This document shows positions 41,450 to 50,560 of a stretch of 57,646 nucleotides of DNA, piece after piece (position 1 is the stretch's first letter; every line of letters starts with the position of its first letter). The notes under the pieces are model-generated. The model made no database searches. It was not told the DNA's origin and saw only the letters and a list, made by a program, of their open reading frames with translations. The position numbers and the translations under genes are program-made. Origin of the DNA: Crocinitomicaceae bacterium (GTDB lineage Bacteria; Bacteroidota; Bacteroidia; Flavobacteriales_D; Crocinitomicaceae); contig JANQWC010000028.1 of NCBI GenBank assembly GCA_030730025.1, forward strand, positions 74,454 through 132,099, written 5' to 3'.

Positions 41450-42277
41450 ATGAACTTTAAACTTTCTTTTATCCCCAAGCGCAGTGAAAAACCCCGTAAC
41501 AAAGGTGTTACCATGATGATGGACAAGGGTTTAGGGCTGCGCGAAACCGAACACTTCATCGAAGCATCTGCTCACCTCACCGACATCGTTAAATTTGGTT
41601 TCGGTACGGCTTTCGTGACGCGTCAGCTCGAAGAAAAAATCAAAATGTACCGCGAAGCGGGTATCAGACCTTACTTTGGCGGTACCCTTTTCGAAGCATT
41701 TTATGCGCGCGGCATGTTCAAGGAATACGTCCAGCTGCTCGATAAATACGATCTCGACCTCGCCGAAATCTCCGACGGATCAATCATTATTCCGCACGAC
41801 GAAAAGTGCAAGCTCATTCACGAGCTCTCTCAATCCAGAACAGTACTTTCTGAGGTCGGATCCAAAGATTCTGGTATCCTCATTTCGCCAGCCAAATGGG
41901 TGCGCCTCATGAAAGCAGAATTAGAAGCCGGTAGCTGGAAAGTCATTGCCGAAGGCCGCGAGGCAGGCAATGTGGGCGTATTCAGACCCAATGGTACTGC
42001 TCACACCATGCTCATCAACCGCATCATTGCCAACGTCAAGCCAGAAGACATCCTTTGGGAGGCTCCACAAAAGAACCAACAAGTTTGGTTTATCAAGCTT
42101 TTTGGCGCCGAAGTCAATTTAGGCAACATTGCACCCAACGACGTCATTCCATTGGAGTGCTTGCGCTTGGGCTTGCGAGGCGACACCTTCTTTGATTTCC
42201 TTCCAAAATCTTACGCAGACCGCCTCAAACAAGTCAACGACGACGCCGATGACGAGCAAGACGATGAACAAGAATAA
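41450..42277 (+). CDS. comA: Phosphosulfolactate synthase (ComA family)
   Basis: The 275-residue TIM-barrel protein matches ComA, which adds sulfite to phosphoenolpyruvate to make (2R)-phospho-3-sulfolactate. Conserved blocks are RNKGVTMMMDKGLGL, DIVKFGFGTAFV, RPYFGGTLFEAFY, AEISDGSIIIPHDEK, LSEVGSKDSG and IAEGREAGNVGVFR. Archaea use it for coenzyme M, and Bacillus for spore sulfolactate; in Bacteroidota the end product is unclear, and sulfonolipid or sulfolactate supply is one possibility. The C-terminus ends in an unusual acidic Asp/Glu/Gln tail. The gene is flanked by TPR and WD40 genes with no other sulfonate genes. Confidence 0.88.
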   Translation: MNFKLSFIPKRSEKPRNKGVTMMMDKGLGLRETEHFIEASAHLTDIVKFGFGTAFVTRQLEEKIKMYREAGIRPYFGGTLFEAFYARGMFKEYVQLLDKYDLDLAEISDGSIIIPHDEKCKLIHELSQSRTVLSEVGSKDSGILISPAKWVRLMKAELEAGSWKVIAEGREAGNVGVFRPNGTAHTMLINRIIANVKPEDILWEAPQKNQQVWFIKLFGAEVNLGNIAPNDVIPLECLRLGLRGDTFFDFLPKSYADRLKQVNDDADDEQDDEQE

Positions 42278-43175
42278 GTCGCAAGTACTTTATTCCAAAC
42301 ACCTTCAAATCACTGGCCATCAAGGCCCTATTTATGCACTTGCTCAGGATGCCAATTTCATTTATTCGGCGTCCTCAGACAAGTTTGTAGCGCGTTGGTA
42401 CAAAACAACTGGTCAGCAAGATCAATTTGCCATTCGCTGCACCCAAGCACCATTTAGCCTGCTTGTTTTGCCGGACCAAAACCAACTTTTGATTGGTTTG
42501 TCGGATGGCAGCTTGCATCTCCTCGATACGATCCAAAAGGTGGAGCTCAAATACCTCAAGGTACATCAAAGTGCGGTTTTTGCGCTGGCAGCCAATCCAA
42601 TCAACAACCAACGCTATTCCGCCGATGCCGAGGGCAATGTTTTGGTTTGGGATGCCGCCTGGAACTTATTGCTGACGCTTCCATTAGCTTGTGGTAAAAT
42701 TCGCCAAATTGCGGTAGCGCCAGACGGAACTTATTTTGTGGTGGCTGGTGCCGATGGCTATTACAGAAAAATCGAAACTACATTTTTCAATGAAACGCAG
42801 CAGGTTTATGCACACCAAGAGGGTTGCACAGCGCTTTGTCTTTTGCCCAATGGCGATATCTTGAGCGCTGGAAAAGATGCCTACATTAGGCGTTGGAGTG
42901 CAGCAGGTGATAAGCAAAATGCCTTTCCGGCGCATCTCGGAACCATTTATCAATTAATACAATTGCCAAACGGACAATACGTGTCGGCATCGAGAGACAA
43001 AACCCTTAAAATTTGGTCGTTAGAAACCGATCAAATTTGTCAGAAGCTGGACTTGCAAATGGCTGGGCATCGCCATTCCATAAATGCGCTCATTGTCTTA
43101 GCCGATGGGTTTGTGAGTGCCGGCGACGACAAAAGAATGATCACATGGCATGCATCTCATGCAAAAACGCCGTAA
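42264..43175 (+). CDS. WD40 repeat beta-propeller protein
   Basis: The start at 42264 overlaps the comA stop by 14 bases and gives 303 residues. Seven repeats can be read from their ends: SASSDKFVARWY, IGLSDGSLHLLD, SADAEGNVLVWD, VAGADGYYRKIE, SAGKDAYIRRWS, SASRDKTLKIWS and SAGDDKRMITWH. A seven-bladed propeller is therefore complete, with no enzyme domain. There is no signal peptide, so it should be cytosolic, like the TPR protein of the same operon. Its partner is unknown. Confidence 0.88.
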   Translation: MNKNKSQVLYSKHLQITGHQGPIYALAQDANFIYSASSDKFVARWYKTTGQQDQFAIRCTQAPFSLLVLPDQNQLLIGLSDGSLHLLDTIQKVELKYLKVHQSAVFALAANPINNQRYSADAEGNVLVWDAAWNLLLTLPLACGKIRQIAVAPDGTYFVVAGADGYYRKIETTFFNETQQVYAHQEGCTALCLLPNGDILSAGKDAYIRRWSAAGDKQNAFPAHLGTIYQLIQLPNGQYVSASRDKTLKIWSLETDQICQKLDLQMAGHRHSINALIVLADGFVSAGDDKRMITWHASHAKTP

Positions 43176-43184
43176 TTTTAGACC

Positions 43185-45392
43185 ATGAAGATCTGGACGT
43201 TCGTGTTACTTTTTTGCAGCTTCGCTGCGCAGGCGCAGTTTCAATTCAATTTCAGCAATTTTATTCCGGTGGTCTCCGATGGCCAAAACCTCAGCAAAGC
43301 TTGGTCTGGGGGCCTCAATACACCGCAATTTTCTACCCTAGACTACGATTACGATGGAGACGAAGACCTCCTTGTTTTTGACCGCAGTGCCGACCAAATT
43401 CGCGTTTTCAAGCAGGTGAGCTCTGCTGCTGGCCCAACTTATGAAATCGATTTGCGTGCGCACCTGTTTTTCCCGCCCAACTTGCATTACCGCGTCACCA
43501 CCTATGACTACGACAACGACGGCAGAAAGGACCTTTTTTGCTATGCAGTAGGAGGCATTCAAGCGTTTCGAAATACGGGTAGTGCGGCAAATGGCTTGCA
43601 ATGGGAGGCTTACAATCCTTATTTACTTTCCAATTATGCGGGCCCAACCCTCAATTTGTACATCAGTGGGGCAGATATCCCAGCACTGGTAGATGTCGAG
43701 GGCGATGGCGATATGGATATCCTCACCTATCACATCAGTGGAGAATACCTGCAATACCACCAAAACCAAAGTCAAGAACTTTACGGGCATTCGGATTCTT
43801 TGGTTTTCATCCTCAAAAATAGGTGTTGGGGCAAATACCGCGAAGATGTTACGAGCAATGCACTGTTTTTAAACGATACTAGCTCATATTGCACCGATGG
43901 GAATGTCAGCAACCCTGAATTGAAACCCAACGAACAAGCCAAGGCACATGCAGGCTCTACGGTTTTGGCTCTTGACCTCGATCAGTCTGGCGTCTTAGAT
44001 TTAGTGCTTGGCGATGTCGCATACGGCAATCTGGTGCGCCTCATGAATGGCGGAACGGCTCCCAATACGAATTCGCCAATGGTGAGCGCCGATTATAATT
44101 TCCCTAGCAATACCACCCCTGCCGATGTGCAGCTTTTTCCCGCGGCATTTAGTTTGGATATCGACTTCGATCAAAAGAAAGATTTATTGGTTGCGCCCAA
44201 TGCCAACAATGTATCCGAGAATGAGCATAGCGTTTGGTATTACAAAAATTTGGGTACCAACCAAGCGCCTGTGTTTGTCTACCAAGACAACGATTGGCTC
44301 CAAGGCGACATGATTGACCACGGTTTGGGTTCGGCGCCATTTTTATTCGATGTCAATGCCGACGGCCTCACCGATCTGTTGGTGGCCAATTTCTTTGCCT
44401 ACAAGCCGGTGCTCAACAAAGAGTCCAGAATTGCTTATTATCAGAATGTGGGTTCGGCCACTGCGCCATCTTTTGTATTGGTCGATCAAGACTTTTTAAA
44501 CCTATCTGCTGCTAACTTAGGCCAGCGCTTCATCCCAACAATGGGCGATCTCAATGCCGATGGAAAGCCCGATTTGATAGTAGGTCGAGACAACGGGCAG
44601 TTGGCTTATTTGCTCAATACGAGTTCGGGCGCAAGTCCGAACTTTCAGTTGCAAACCAGCGCGCTTTTGGATGCCAACAACACCATTATTCAGGTGCCAC
44701 TTTTTTCAGCGCCGCAACTATTTGATTACAATCAAGATGGCTTACTCGATTTAATGATCGGTCATAAAGGTGGATCGATACATTATTACCTCAATACGGG
44801 TTCAGTAGCGTCGCCTATCTTTACGCTAGAAACGACGCAATTAGGCGGTGTAAACGTGCAAAGCAACGGCCCGGATGGTTATGCGGTGCCGCACTTCTTT
44901 CGTTTTCAAGACACGACCTATCTGATGGTGGGGGCGCTCGATGGCCGAATCCATTTTTACGACAGCATTTCTACAGATCCGAGTGTTGTATTTCACGAGC
45001 GTAGCCCTGATTTCTTGGGCTTAAGTGCCCAAATTGGCGCTTATGCAGCCCCTGCAATCGGAAACCTAGACAACGATGCGCACCTCGAGCTAATTGTCGG
45101 GCAAGATGCAGGTGGTTTATTTTTGCTTGAGAACGAACCTGGTTCGGATCTCAGTATAGAAACTTTGGAGTTGCAGCCACTGCACGTTTATCCGAACCCT
45201 ACTGCCGCTCAGCTGACAATTGCTGGCGTTCAAGGGGTTTGTAATGGCGCGTTATTTACGTTAACGGGTCAGCTTATCTATGCGCTTAAAGATGTCAGCG
45301 AAGGCTACACACTTGACCTTTCTACCGTAGCTGTGGGCTCCTATTTTTTGCGTTTAGCAAATGGGCAAAACGCGCTGGTCATCAAAAAATAA
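43185..45392 (+). CDS. Secreted FG-GAP/VCBS repeat protein with type IX sorting domain
   Basis: This 735-residue protein has a signal peptide (KIWTFVLLFCSFAAQAQ) and at least seven FG-GAP/VCBS motifs with Asp-rich calcium-binding turns: DYDYDGDEDLLVFD, YDYDNDGRKDLF, DVEGDGDMDILTY, DVNADGLTDLLVANF, DLNADGKPDLIVG, DYNQDGLLDLMIG and NLDNDAHLELIVG. The last about 75 residues are a type A C-terminal sorting domain (LHVYPNPTAAQLTIAG ... GSYFLRLANGQNALVIKK), which directs export by the type IX system to the cell surface. It meets the FAH gene end to end: its TAA ends at 45392 and the opposite stop begins at 45393. Confidence 0.92.
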   Translation: MKIWTFVLLFCSFAAQAQFQFNFSNFIPVVSDGQNLSKAWSGGLNTPQFSTLDYDYDGDEDLLVFDRSADQIRVFKQVSSAAGPTYEIDLRAHLFFPPNLHYRVTTYDYDNDGRKDLFCYAVGGIQAFRNTGSAANGLQWEAYNPYLLSNYAGPTLNLYISGADIPALVDVEGDGDMDILTYHISGEYLQYHQNQSQELYGHSDSLVFILKNRCWGKYREDVTSNALFLNDTSSYCTDGNVSNPELKPNEQAKAHAGSTVLALDLDQSGVLDLVLGDVAYGNLVRLMNGGTAPNTNSPMVSADYNFPSNTTPADVQLFPAAFSLDIDFDQKKDLLVAPNANNVSENEHSVWYYKNLGTNQAPVFVYQDNDWLQGDMIDHGLGSAPFLFDVNADGLTDLLVANFFAYKPVLNKESRIAYYQNVGSATAPSFVLVDQDFLNLSAANLGQRFIPTMGDLNADGKPDLIVGRDNGQLAYLLNTSSGASPNFQLQTSALLDANNTIIQVPLFSAPQLFDYNQDGLLDLMIGHKGGSIHYYLNTGSVASPIFTLETTQLGGVNVQSNGPDGYAVPHFFRFQDTTYLMVGALDGRIHFYDSISTDPSVVFHERSPDFLGLSAQIGAYAAPAIGNLDNDAHLELIVGQDAGGLFLLENEPGSDLSIETLELQPLHVYPNPTAAQLTIAGVQGVCNGALFTLTGQLIYALKDVSEGYTLDLSTVAVGSYFLRLANGQNALVIKK

Positions 45393-46001
45393 TCAACTGA
45401 TTTTTAACTCGAGTAGCTTGTTGCCATTGAGCTCGGCTTGCAGTACATCGCCAATTTGTACGGGTCCGACGCCTGCTGGTGTACCGGTGAAAATGAGGTC
45501 GCCGGTTTTGAGCGTCACAAACTGCGATACATACGCAATGATGGTGTCTATGCTAAAGATAAAATCTTTGGGGCGCCCAATTTGTCTGAGTTCACCGTTC
45601 TGAAACAACTTGAATTCAGCGTCGTCTAGATTGACCTCGCTTTTTTCAATCCAGGTATTGGATAGCGGTGCGCTGTGGTCAAATCCTTTAGCTTTTTCCC
45701 AAGGCAAGCCATTTTCTTTGCACTGTTGTTGGATGTCTCTGGCTGTAAAGTCGATGCCGAGGGTAAAATGCGTGTAGTATTTGTGGGCAAATTCAGGTGA
45801 GATGTGCTTGCCGACTTTTTCGATCCGGACCACGAGCTCACATTCAAAGTGGAGGTCTTTGGTGAAGGCAGGGTAATAAAAATCTCCTTCTCTGAGTAAG
45901 GCGGTATCTGGTTTAAGAAAATAGAGGGGCTCGGTAGGGAGCGCGGCTTTCATTTCCTTGGCATGATCGGCATAATTGCGACCAATACAGATGATTTTCA
46001 T
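45393..46001 (-). CDS. Fumarylacetoacetate hydrolase family protein
   Basis: The 202-residue protein is a short FAH-superfamily enzyme. KIICIGRNYADHAKEM is the usual opening; FECELVVRIEKVGKHI holds the metal-binding ExE; FTARDIQQQCKENGLPWEKAKGFD (pointed to only) and ISYV-like AYVSQFVTLKTGDLIFTGTPAGVGP form the active site. Members hydrolyse or decarboxylate 2-oxo acids (acylpyruvases, oxaloacetate decarboxylases). It overlaps the exonuclease gene by ATGA, with which it is co-translated. Confidence 0.92.
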   Translation of the reverse strand: MKIICIGRNYADHAKEMKAALPTEPLYFLKPDTALLREGDFYYPAFTKDLHFECELVVRIEKVGKHISPEFAHKYYTHFTLGIDFTARDIQQQCKENGLPWEKAKGFDHSAPLSNTWIEKSEVNLDDAEFKLFQNGELRQIGRPKDFIFSIDTIIAYVSQFVTLKTGDLIFTGTPAGVGPVQIGDVLQAELNGNKLLELKIS

Positions 46002-46828
46002 GGCTTTTTGAATTTATTTTTCAATAATTCGAGCTTGTCTTCGATTTGTTGGGAGCTGTTGCCAGCTTTGATGCGCTCCATTTCTTTGCGCAATACTTGT
46101 TTGGTGTAGAGCGGAAAATCGGCCTCGAGCATCCAGCCGTAATAGCCTGGTTCGAGTTTGAGCACTTGCGCAACGGTTTTGCCTTTGTGCTTGCCAAAAT
46201 TGTAGCAAACCTCTTGGTTTTCGTCAAAGGCCAAGCGCCCTGCGAAGTCGGCTTGCTTGTTGCCCACGGTAGAAAACTTGGCTAGCCCAGCGATATCGCT
46301 GTCTAGATCTGGATATTTTTCGGTTTGCGCTTGTAAGACCTCTAAAGTGGCGAGGGTGTCGTAAAGTGCGTTGTGTGCGTTTTCGATTTGTTTGCCACAA
46401 TAGAACTGGTAAGCTGCTGCCAACGTGCGTTGTTCCATTTTGTGGAAGATGTTTTGCACATCTACAAAATGACGCGCCCCTAAATCAAAATCAATCCCGC
46501 AGCGCAAGAGTTCCTCTGAGAGCACAGGTATATCGAATTTGTTGGAGTTGTAGCCTGCGAGGTCGGCATCGCCGATGAATTCAAGTAGGCGAGGAGCGAG
46601 TGCTTCAAAGCCAGGGGCGTCTGCAACCATTTCGTTGCTGATGCCGTGAATGGCGGTGATTTCTTCCGGAATGGCTTGGCCAGGATTGACCAATTCATTG
46701 AATGTTTCGCTGCGCCCGTCTGGGAAAAGTTTGATGACTGCAACTTGAACAATGCGGTCTTTGGTGATTTGTAAGCCGGTTGTTTCGAGGTCAAAAACAC
46801 AAAGCGGGCGGACGAGTTGGAGCGCCAT
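45998..46828 (-). CDS. DnaQ-like 3'-5' exonuclease (DEDDh)
   Basis: The 276-residue protein has the DEDDh exonuclease motifs: CVFDLETTGLQ (Exo I, Asp and Glu), AGYNSNKFDIPVL (Exo II) and HNALYDTLATLEV (Exo III, His and Asp). A C-terminal extension of about 100 residues includes FGKHKGKTVAQVL and YGWMLEADFPLYTKQVL, a small domain seen also in related putative exonucleases (DUF3820-like). It may be a stand-alone proofreading or RNase-T-like enzyme. It lies 2 bases from the stop of the E2 gene. Confidence 0.9.
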   Translation of the reverse strand: MALQLVRPLCVFDLETTGLQITKDRIVQVAVIKLFPDGRSETFNELVNPGQAIPEEITAIHGISNEMVADAPGFEALAPRLLEFIGDADLAGYNSNKFDIPVLSEELLRCGIDFDLGARHFVDVQNIFHKMEQRTLAAAYQFYCGKQIENAHNALYDTLATLEVLQAQTEKYPDLDSDIAGLAKFSTVGNKQADFAGRLAFDENQEVCYNFGKHKGKTVAQVLKLEPGYYGWMLEADFPLYTKQVLRKEMERIKAGNSSQQIEDKLELLKNKFKKP

Positions 46829-46830
46829 GC

Positions 46831-48141
46831 TTAGATGGTGGTTTCGGGATCAAAACCTTCGAGGTAATCGGCTACGCGGCGCACAAACTGGCCTCCGAGC
46901 GCTCCGTCTACCACGCGGTGGTCATAAGAGTGCGACAAGAACATTTTGTGGCGGATGCCGATGAAGTCTCCTTCTGGTGTTTCGATCACTGCCGGAACTT
47001 TTCTGATGGCACCAAGTGCAAGAATGGCAACTTGTGGCTGATTGATGATCGGGGTGCCCATGACGTTGCCGAAGGTTCCGACGTTGGTAACAGTGTAGGT
47101 GCCTCCTTGGATATCTTCAGGCTTGAGTTTGTTGTTGCGGGCGTTGTTGGCCAGTTCGTTGACGGCTTTTGCCAAGCCAACGAGGTTCATGCGGTCTGCG
47201 TTTTTGATAACAGGAACGATGAGGTTGCCACTCGGTAAGGCAGCAGCCATTCCAATGTTGATGTCTTTGCGCTTGATGATGGTCGTGCCAGAAACCGATA
47301 CGTTGATCATCGGGAAGTCTTTGATGGCTTTGGCCACCGCTTCCATGAAAATTGGCGTGTAGGTGAGGTTTTCACCTTCGCGTTTTTTGAATTCGTTTTT
47401 CATGCGCTCGCGCCATTTGACAATGGTAGTGACGTCTGCCTCTACGTATGAAGTAACGTGCGGCGATACATGGACAGACATGATCATGTGGTCTGCGATG
47501 AGTTTGCGCATGCGGTCCATCTCGATGATTTCGTCTCCGCTATTTGGTACAACCACAGGCGCTTTGATGGCAGGCATGTTGGTGTTTGCTGCTGCAGGTG
47601 TGCTTGCTACCGCAGCAGGAGCTGTTGTTGGCGCACTGCCTCTTGTTTCCAAAAAGCTAAGCATGTCTTTTTTGGTGACGCGGCCTTCCTGACCCGTCCC
47701 TTGGATTGCGGCTAATTCTTGCGCGCTGATGTTTTCTTTTTGAGCAATGGTGCGTACAAGCGGCGAATAGAAACGGTCCGAATTACCTTTTGCAATTGGA
47801 GCGTTTGTATTTACAGGCGCGCTGCTAGTTGTTTCGACAACTGCTGGGGCTGCTGGTGCTGGTGCACTTGGTGCTGGTGCTGCGTCCGCAATAGCGCCAC
47901 CATCTGTAGATAAAATGGCAATGACGTCGCCAACTTGTGCCACTTGGTCTTTTTCGAATAGGATTTGCACCAAGGTGCCGGCTGCCTCTGAAGGGAGTTC
48001 GTTGTCTACTTTGTCGGTGGCAACTTCAACGAGCGGTTCGTCCATGGCAACTGAATCGCCAATGTTTTTGAGCCAATTGGTAATGGTTGCTTCTGTAACG
48101 CTTTCTCCCATTTTGGGAAGACGAATTTCTATTTGTGCCAT
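46831..48141 (-). CDS. 2-oxo acid dehydrogenase E2, dihydrolipoamide acyltransferase (branched-chain type)
   Basis: The 436-residue protein has a single lipoyl domain with the lysine in EVATDKVDNELPS, an Ala/Pro/Thr-rich linker, the subunit-binding domain (about 127-165: YSPLVRTIAQKENISAQEL) and the acyltransferase core with the catalytic motif SYDHRVVDGALG. The KVDNELPS form resembles branched-chain or 2-oxoglutarate E2 more than the PdhC copy at 4323. No E1 gene is adjacent, so the complex type rests on likeness only. It has its own -7 box at 48173 and heads the operon with the exonuclease and FAH genes. Confidence 0.92.
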   Translation of the reverse strand: MAQIEIRLPKMGESVTEATITNWLKNIGDSVAMDEPLVEVATDKVDNELPSEAAGTLVQILFEKDQVAQVGDVIAILSTDGGAIADAAPAPSAPAPAAPAVVETTSSAPVNTNAPIAKGNSDRFYSPLVRTIAQKENISAQELAAIQGTGQEGRVTKKDMLSFLETRGSAPTTAPAAVASTPAAANTNMPAIKAPVVVPNSGDEIIEMDRMRKLIADHMIMSVHVSPHVTSYVEADVTTIVKWRERMKNEFKKREGENLTYTPIFMEAVAKAIKDFPMINVSVSGTTIIKRKDINIGMAAALPSGNLIVPVIKNADRMNLVGLAKAVNELANNARNNKLKPEDIQGGTYTVTNVGTFGNVMGTPIINQPQVAILALGAIRKVPAVIETPEGDFIGIRHKMFLSHSYDHRVVDGALGGQFVRRVADYLEGFDPETTI

Positions 48142-48172
48142 GTGTTGAAAATTGATGTCGTTGATTTGCCTG

Positions 48173-48180
48173 CAAAATTA
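48173..48180 (-). promoter_or_regulatory. -7 box TAATTTTG of the E2-exonuclease-FAH operon
   Basis: An exact TAnnTTTG match on the minus strand (48180-48173), about 31 bases before the ATG at 48141. No TTG is seen at the normal -33 distance. Confidence 0.45.
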
Positions 48181-48198
48181 AGCAAATTCAGACAATTA

Positions 48199-50127
48199 TT
48201 AGTGCGGTTCGTTGTCTAGCTGCCCGAGTTGCTTCCAGAGCGATGTGAGGTCGTGCCACGGGGTGTAGGATTTTGTATAAATAAATGCTTGCAGTTCAGT
48301 TGGTTGCTCGTTGTTTAATTTGGGTTGGAGGATGCAAAGTTTGCCTTTTCTAACGGCGTCAGTTAGAGGCTTTACCCCAACAAAAGAATAACGCCCGAGT
48401 AAAACCTGAAAAACATTTTTAAGGAACTGTTTTGGTTTCTGATAATACCAAAACATGAGTGGCGTTAAAAGCAAGAAAATACTGGCTATAATGAGGTCGA
48501 GCAGGCGCTTGATGCGTTTATTTGCAGGCAACTGAAGGGCGTCAAAATGAATGTTGTAGTAGGCACCAGCCTGATCGATTGAAGAACTGCCAATGAGGTA
48601 GCTTGCGTTGGGCTGGGCAATTTTGTATTCGAGGTCGAGGGTGGCGGTATCGGCCATGTACTGAATGATCTTGGATGCGCCGACATCTTGGGCCGAGAAA
48701 ATCATTTCATTGAGTTGGTACACCCGAATGATGTCTTCGAGTTGCGCGCTAGAATTTGTCGGGAGCGCGCTCACAGAAATTTGTTCAATTTGTTCAATTT
48801 CGGGATACGTTGCTTTGAGCAAACCGGCAATGCGCTCAAACTCTTCTGGGTTGGCTACAATACCGAAGCGTTTTTTGGGAAGCTTGCCAAAATCGATGCG
48901 TCCTTTGGTCAGGAGTTCTTTTGCAGAACGGGTCAGGTAAAAGGAAACCAAAAATCCAACTGCGCCAAGAAGTATAAAGAGCCTTGAAAACTGCCATTCT
49001 TTCGGAAACAACGCATAAGCGACAAGAATTGTGATGGTGCCTAAAAAAGTGCTTTTCCAAATTTGCTGCACGCGTGTGCCGCGGTCGTAGAGGCCGAAAA
49101 TCCAGGTGCTAAAGACCCAAATGGCAACATATGCAGTGCTTAGCCACGTGTAGGCCCATTCGGGAAAGAGAATTTGGTTTTGTTTCCATTGTTGGGCCAG
49201 TAGGTATAAAAAACAAACAGATATAGTGGAGTCAATTGCAGGCCACAATAGGTTGGTCAGTAATCTTTTGAGGATAGAGGCACTGGCCCTCAAGTAAATG
49301 GCCATGTGGATGGCAAAGGAGAAGATGCTTGCGTAGCGTGCAGAAAAGTGCTTCTTGGCAAAAATGACCATTGCGTTATAAAACACAAAAACATAGTTCA
49401 GGGATCCTTTTTTGGTGCTCTCGCCTTTGTAGTGAATGATTTTCGTTTCGGGAAAATAGATATTGCTGTAGCCGCCTAGCTGAATGCGATAAGATAAATC
49501 GATGTCTTCGCCGTACATAAAGAAGGCTTCGTCTAGCAAGCCTACTTTGTCTAGTGTTTCGGAGCGCATCAGCATGAAAGCGCCACTCAAAACGTCTACT
49601 TCGTGAATTTGGTGTTCGTCGAGAAAACCTAGGTGGTACGTTCCGAATTTTTTGCTTTTCGGAAACAACTTAGAGAGGCCAAATATTTTATAAAACGAAA
49701 CAGCTGGTGTGGGTAGGCCGCGCTTTGATTCTGGTAAAAAGCGCCCTTTGCCATCGAGCATGCGCACGCCCATGCCTCCGGCTTTTGGGTGCGCATCCAT
49801 GTAGGCCACACATTTGTCGAAGGTGTCTTGCTCCACGACGGTGTCGGGGTTGAGCAGCAAAACATAACGGGCCGAGCTGAGCTGTATGGCTTGGTTGTTG
49901 GCTTTTGAAAAGCCCACGTTATCTGTATTGGCAACGAGCCGAACGTTCGGGAATTTTTCGCGAACCAAAGCCACCGAACCGTCTACACTATTGTTGTCCA
50001 CAACAAATACCTCGATGCGCAAGTGTTGGCTCGCGGCAAAAACACTATTCAAACACTGCTCGAGAAAGTTCACTACATTGTAGTTGACAATCACGACACT
50101 GAGCTCAAAGTTGTGTTTGGAGGTCAT
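48199..50127 (-). CDS. Glycosyltransferase family 2 fused to a degenerate polyprenyl glycosylphosphotransferase-like half
   Basis: The start at 50127 overlaps the ridA stop by ATGA and gives 642 residues. Residues about 7-235 are a GT2 domain (LSVVIVNYNVVNFLEQCLNSV, VDNNSVDGSV, LLNPDTVVEQDTFD, FFMYGEDIDLSYRIQ), of the rhamnosyltransferase type. Then come about four hydrophobic segments (residues 265-410), a Rossmann-like part (KKRFGIVANPEEFERIAG) and a C-terminal stretch KRLLDLIIASIFLLLTPLMF followed by LGRYSFVGVKP, which recall the re-entrant helix and 'SlVGpRP' of WbaP/PglC-type transferases. The usual Asp-Glu catalytic part of those enzymes is not visible. It probably acts in surface polysaccharide synthesis at the inner membrane. 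Confidence 0.82.
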   Translation of the reverse strand: MTSKHNFELSVVIVNYNVVNFLEQCLNSVFAASQHLRIEVFVVDNNSVDGSVALVREKFPNVRLVANTDNVGFSKANNQAIQLSSARYVLLLNPDTVVEQDTFDKCVAYMDAHPKAGGMGVRMLDGKGRFLPESKRGLPTPAVSFYKIFGLSKLFPKSKKFGTYHLGFLDEHQIHEVDVLSGAFMLMRSETLDKVGLLDEAFFMYGEDIDLSYRIQLGGYSNIYFPETKIIHYKGESTKKGSLNYVFVFYNAMVIFAKKHFSARYASIFSFAIHMAIYLRASASILKRLLTNLLWPAIDSTISVCFLYLLAQQWKQNQILFPEWAYTWLSTAYVAIWVFSTWIFGLYDRGTRVQQIWKSTFLGTITILVAYALFPKEWQFSRLFILLGAVGFLVSFYLTRSAKELLTKGRIDFGKLPKKRFGIVANPEEFERIAGLLKATYPEIEQIEQISVSALPTNSSAQLEDIIRVYQLNEMIFSAQDVGASKIIQYMADTATLDLEYKIAQPNASYLIGSSSIDQAGAYYNIHFDALQLPANKRIKRLLDLIIASIFLLLTPLMFWYYQKPKQFLKNVFQVLLGRYSFVGVKPLTDAVRKGKLCILQPKLNNEQPTELQAFIYTKSYTPWHDLTSLWKQLGQLDNEPH

Positions 50128-50510
50128 TTTTGAGCGATGCAAGAGATTTCGATAGTTACATCAAGGGGCAAGCGCGAAACCTGAACCGTTTGGCGTGCGG
50201 GTGCTGTGCCTTTGAAGTAGGCGGCATACACCTGATTCATGGCTTGAAATTCATTGAGGTCTTTCATGAAAATACTGACCATCACGACGTCGTCTGCAGT
50301 AAAGCTGGCTTCTTGTAGCAAGGCGTCGATGTTTTGGAGCACGCGGGTAGTGGCCATTTCGATGTTGTCTAGCTCGAGTAAACCCGTGCCCGGATTCAGT
50401 GGTATCTGACCGCTGATATAAAGGGTGTCGCCCTTTAAGATGGCCTGACTGTAAGGACCAACTGGTGCAGGTGCGTTGGGAATTTGAATCGGTTTTTTAG
50501 CTGCTGACAT
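50124..50510 (-). CDS. ridA: RidA family reactive intermediate/imine deaminase
   Basis: This 128-residue protein is a complete YjgF/RidA: IPNAPAPVGPYSQAI, LYISGQIPLNP, TRVLQNIDALLQEA, and the C-terminal PARQTVQVSRLPLDVTIEISCIA with the key Arg and Glu of the active site. RidA hydrolyses 2-aminoacrylate and related imines released by PLP enzymes. It heads the message with the GT2 fusion gene, an unlikely functional pairing. The divergent neighbour is pabA/trpG. Confidence 0.94.
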   Translation of the reverse strand: MSAAKKPIQIPNAPAPVGPYSQAILKGDTLYISGQIPLNPGTGLLELDNIEMATTRVLQNIDALLQEASFTADDVVMVSIFMKDLNEFQAMNQVYAAYFKGTAPARQTVQVSRLPLDVTIEISCIAQK

Positions 50511-50529
50511 GTAGAGTCTTTGAATTTAC

Positions 50530-50537
50530 TACTTTTG
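50530..50537 (+). promoter_or_regulatory. -7 box TACTTTTG of pabA/trpG
   Basis: An exact TAnnTTTG match, 23 bases before the GTG at 50561. No TTG is seen at -33. Confidence 0.4.
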
Positions 50538-50560
50538 CAAAGTAACAAAAAACAAGCTAC

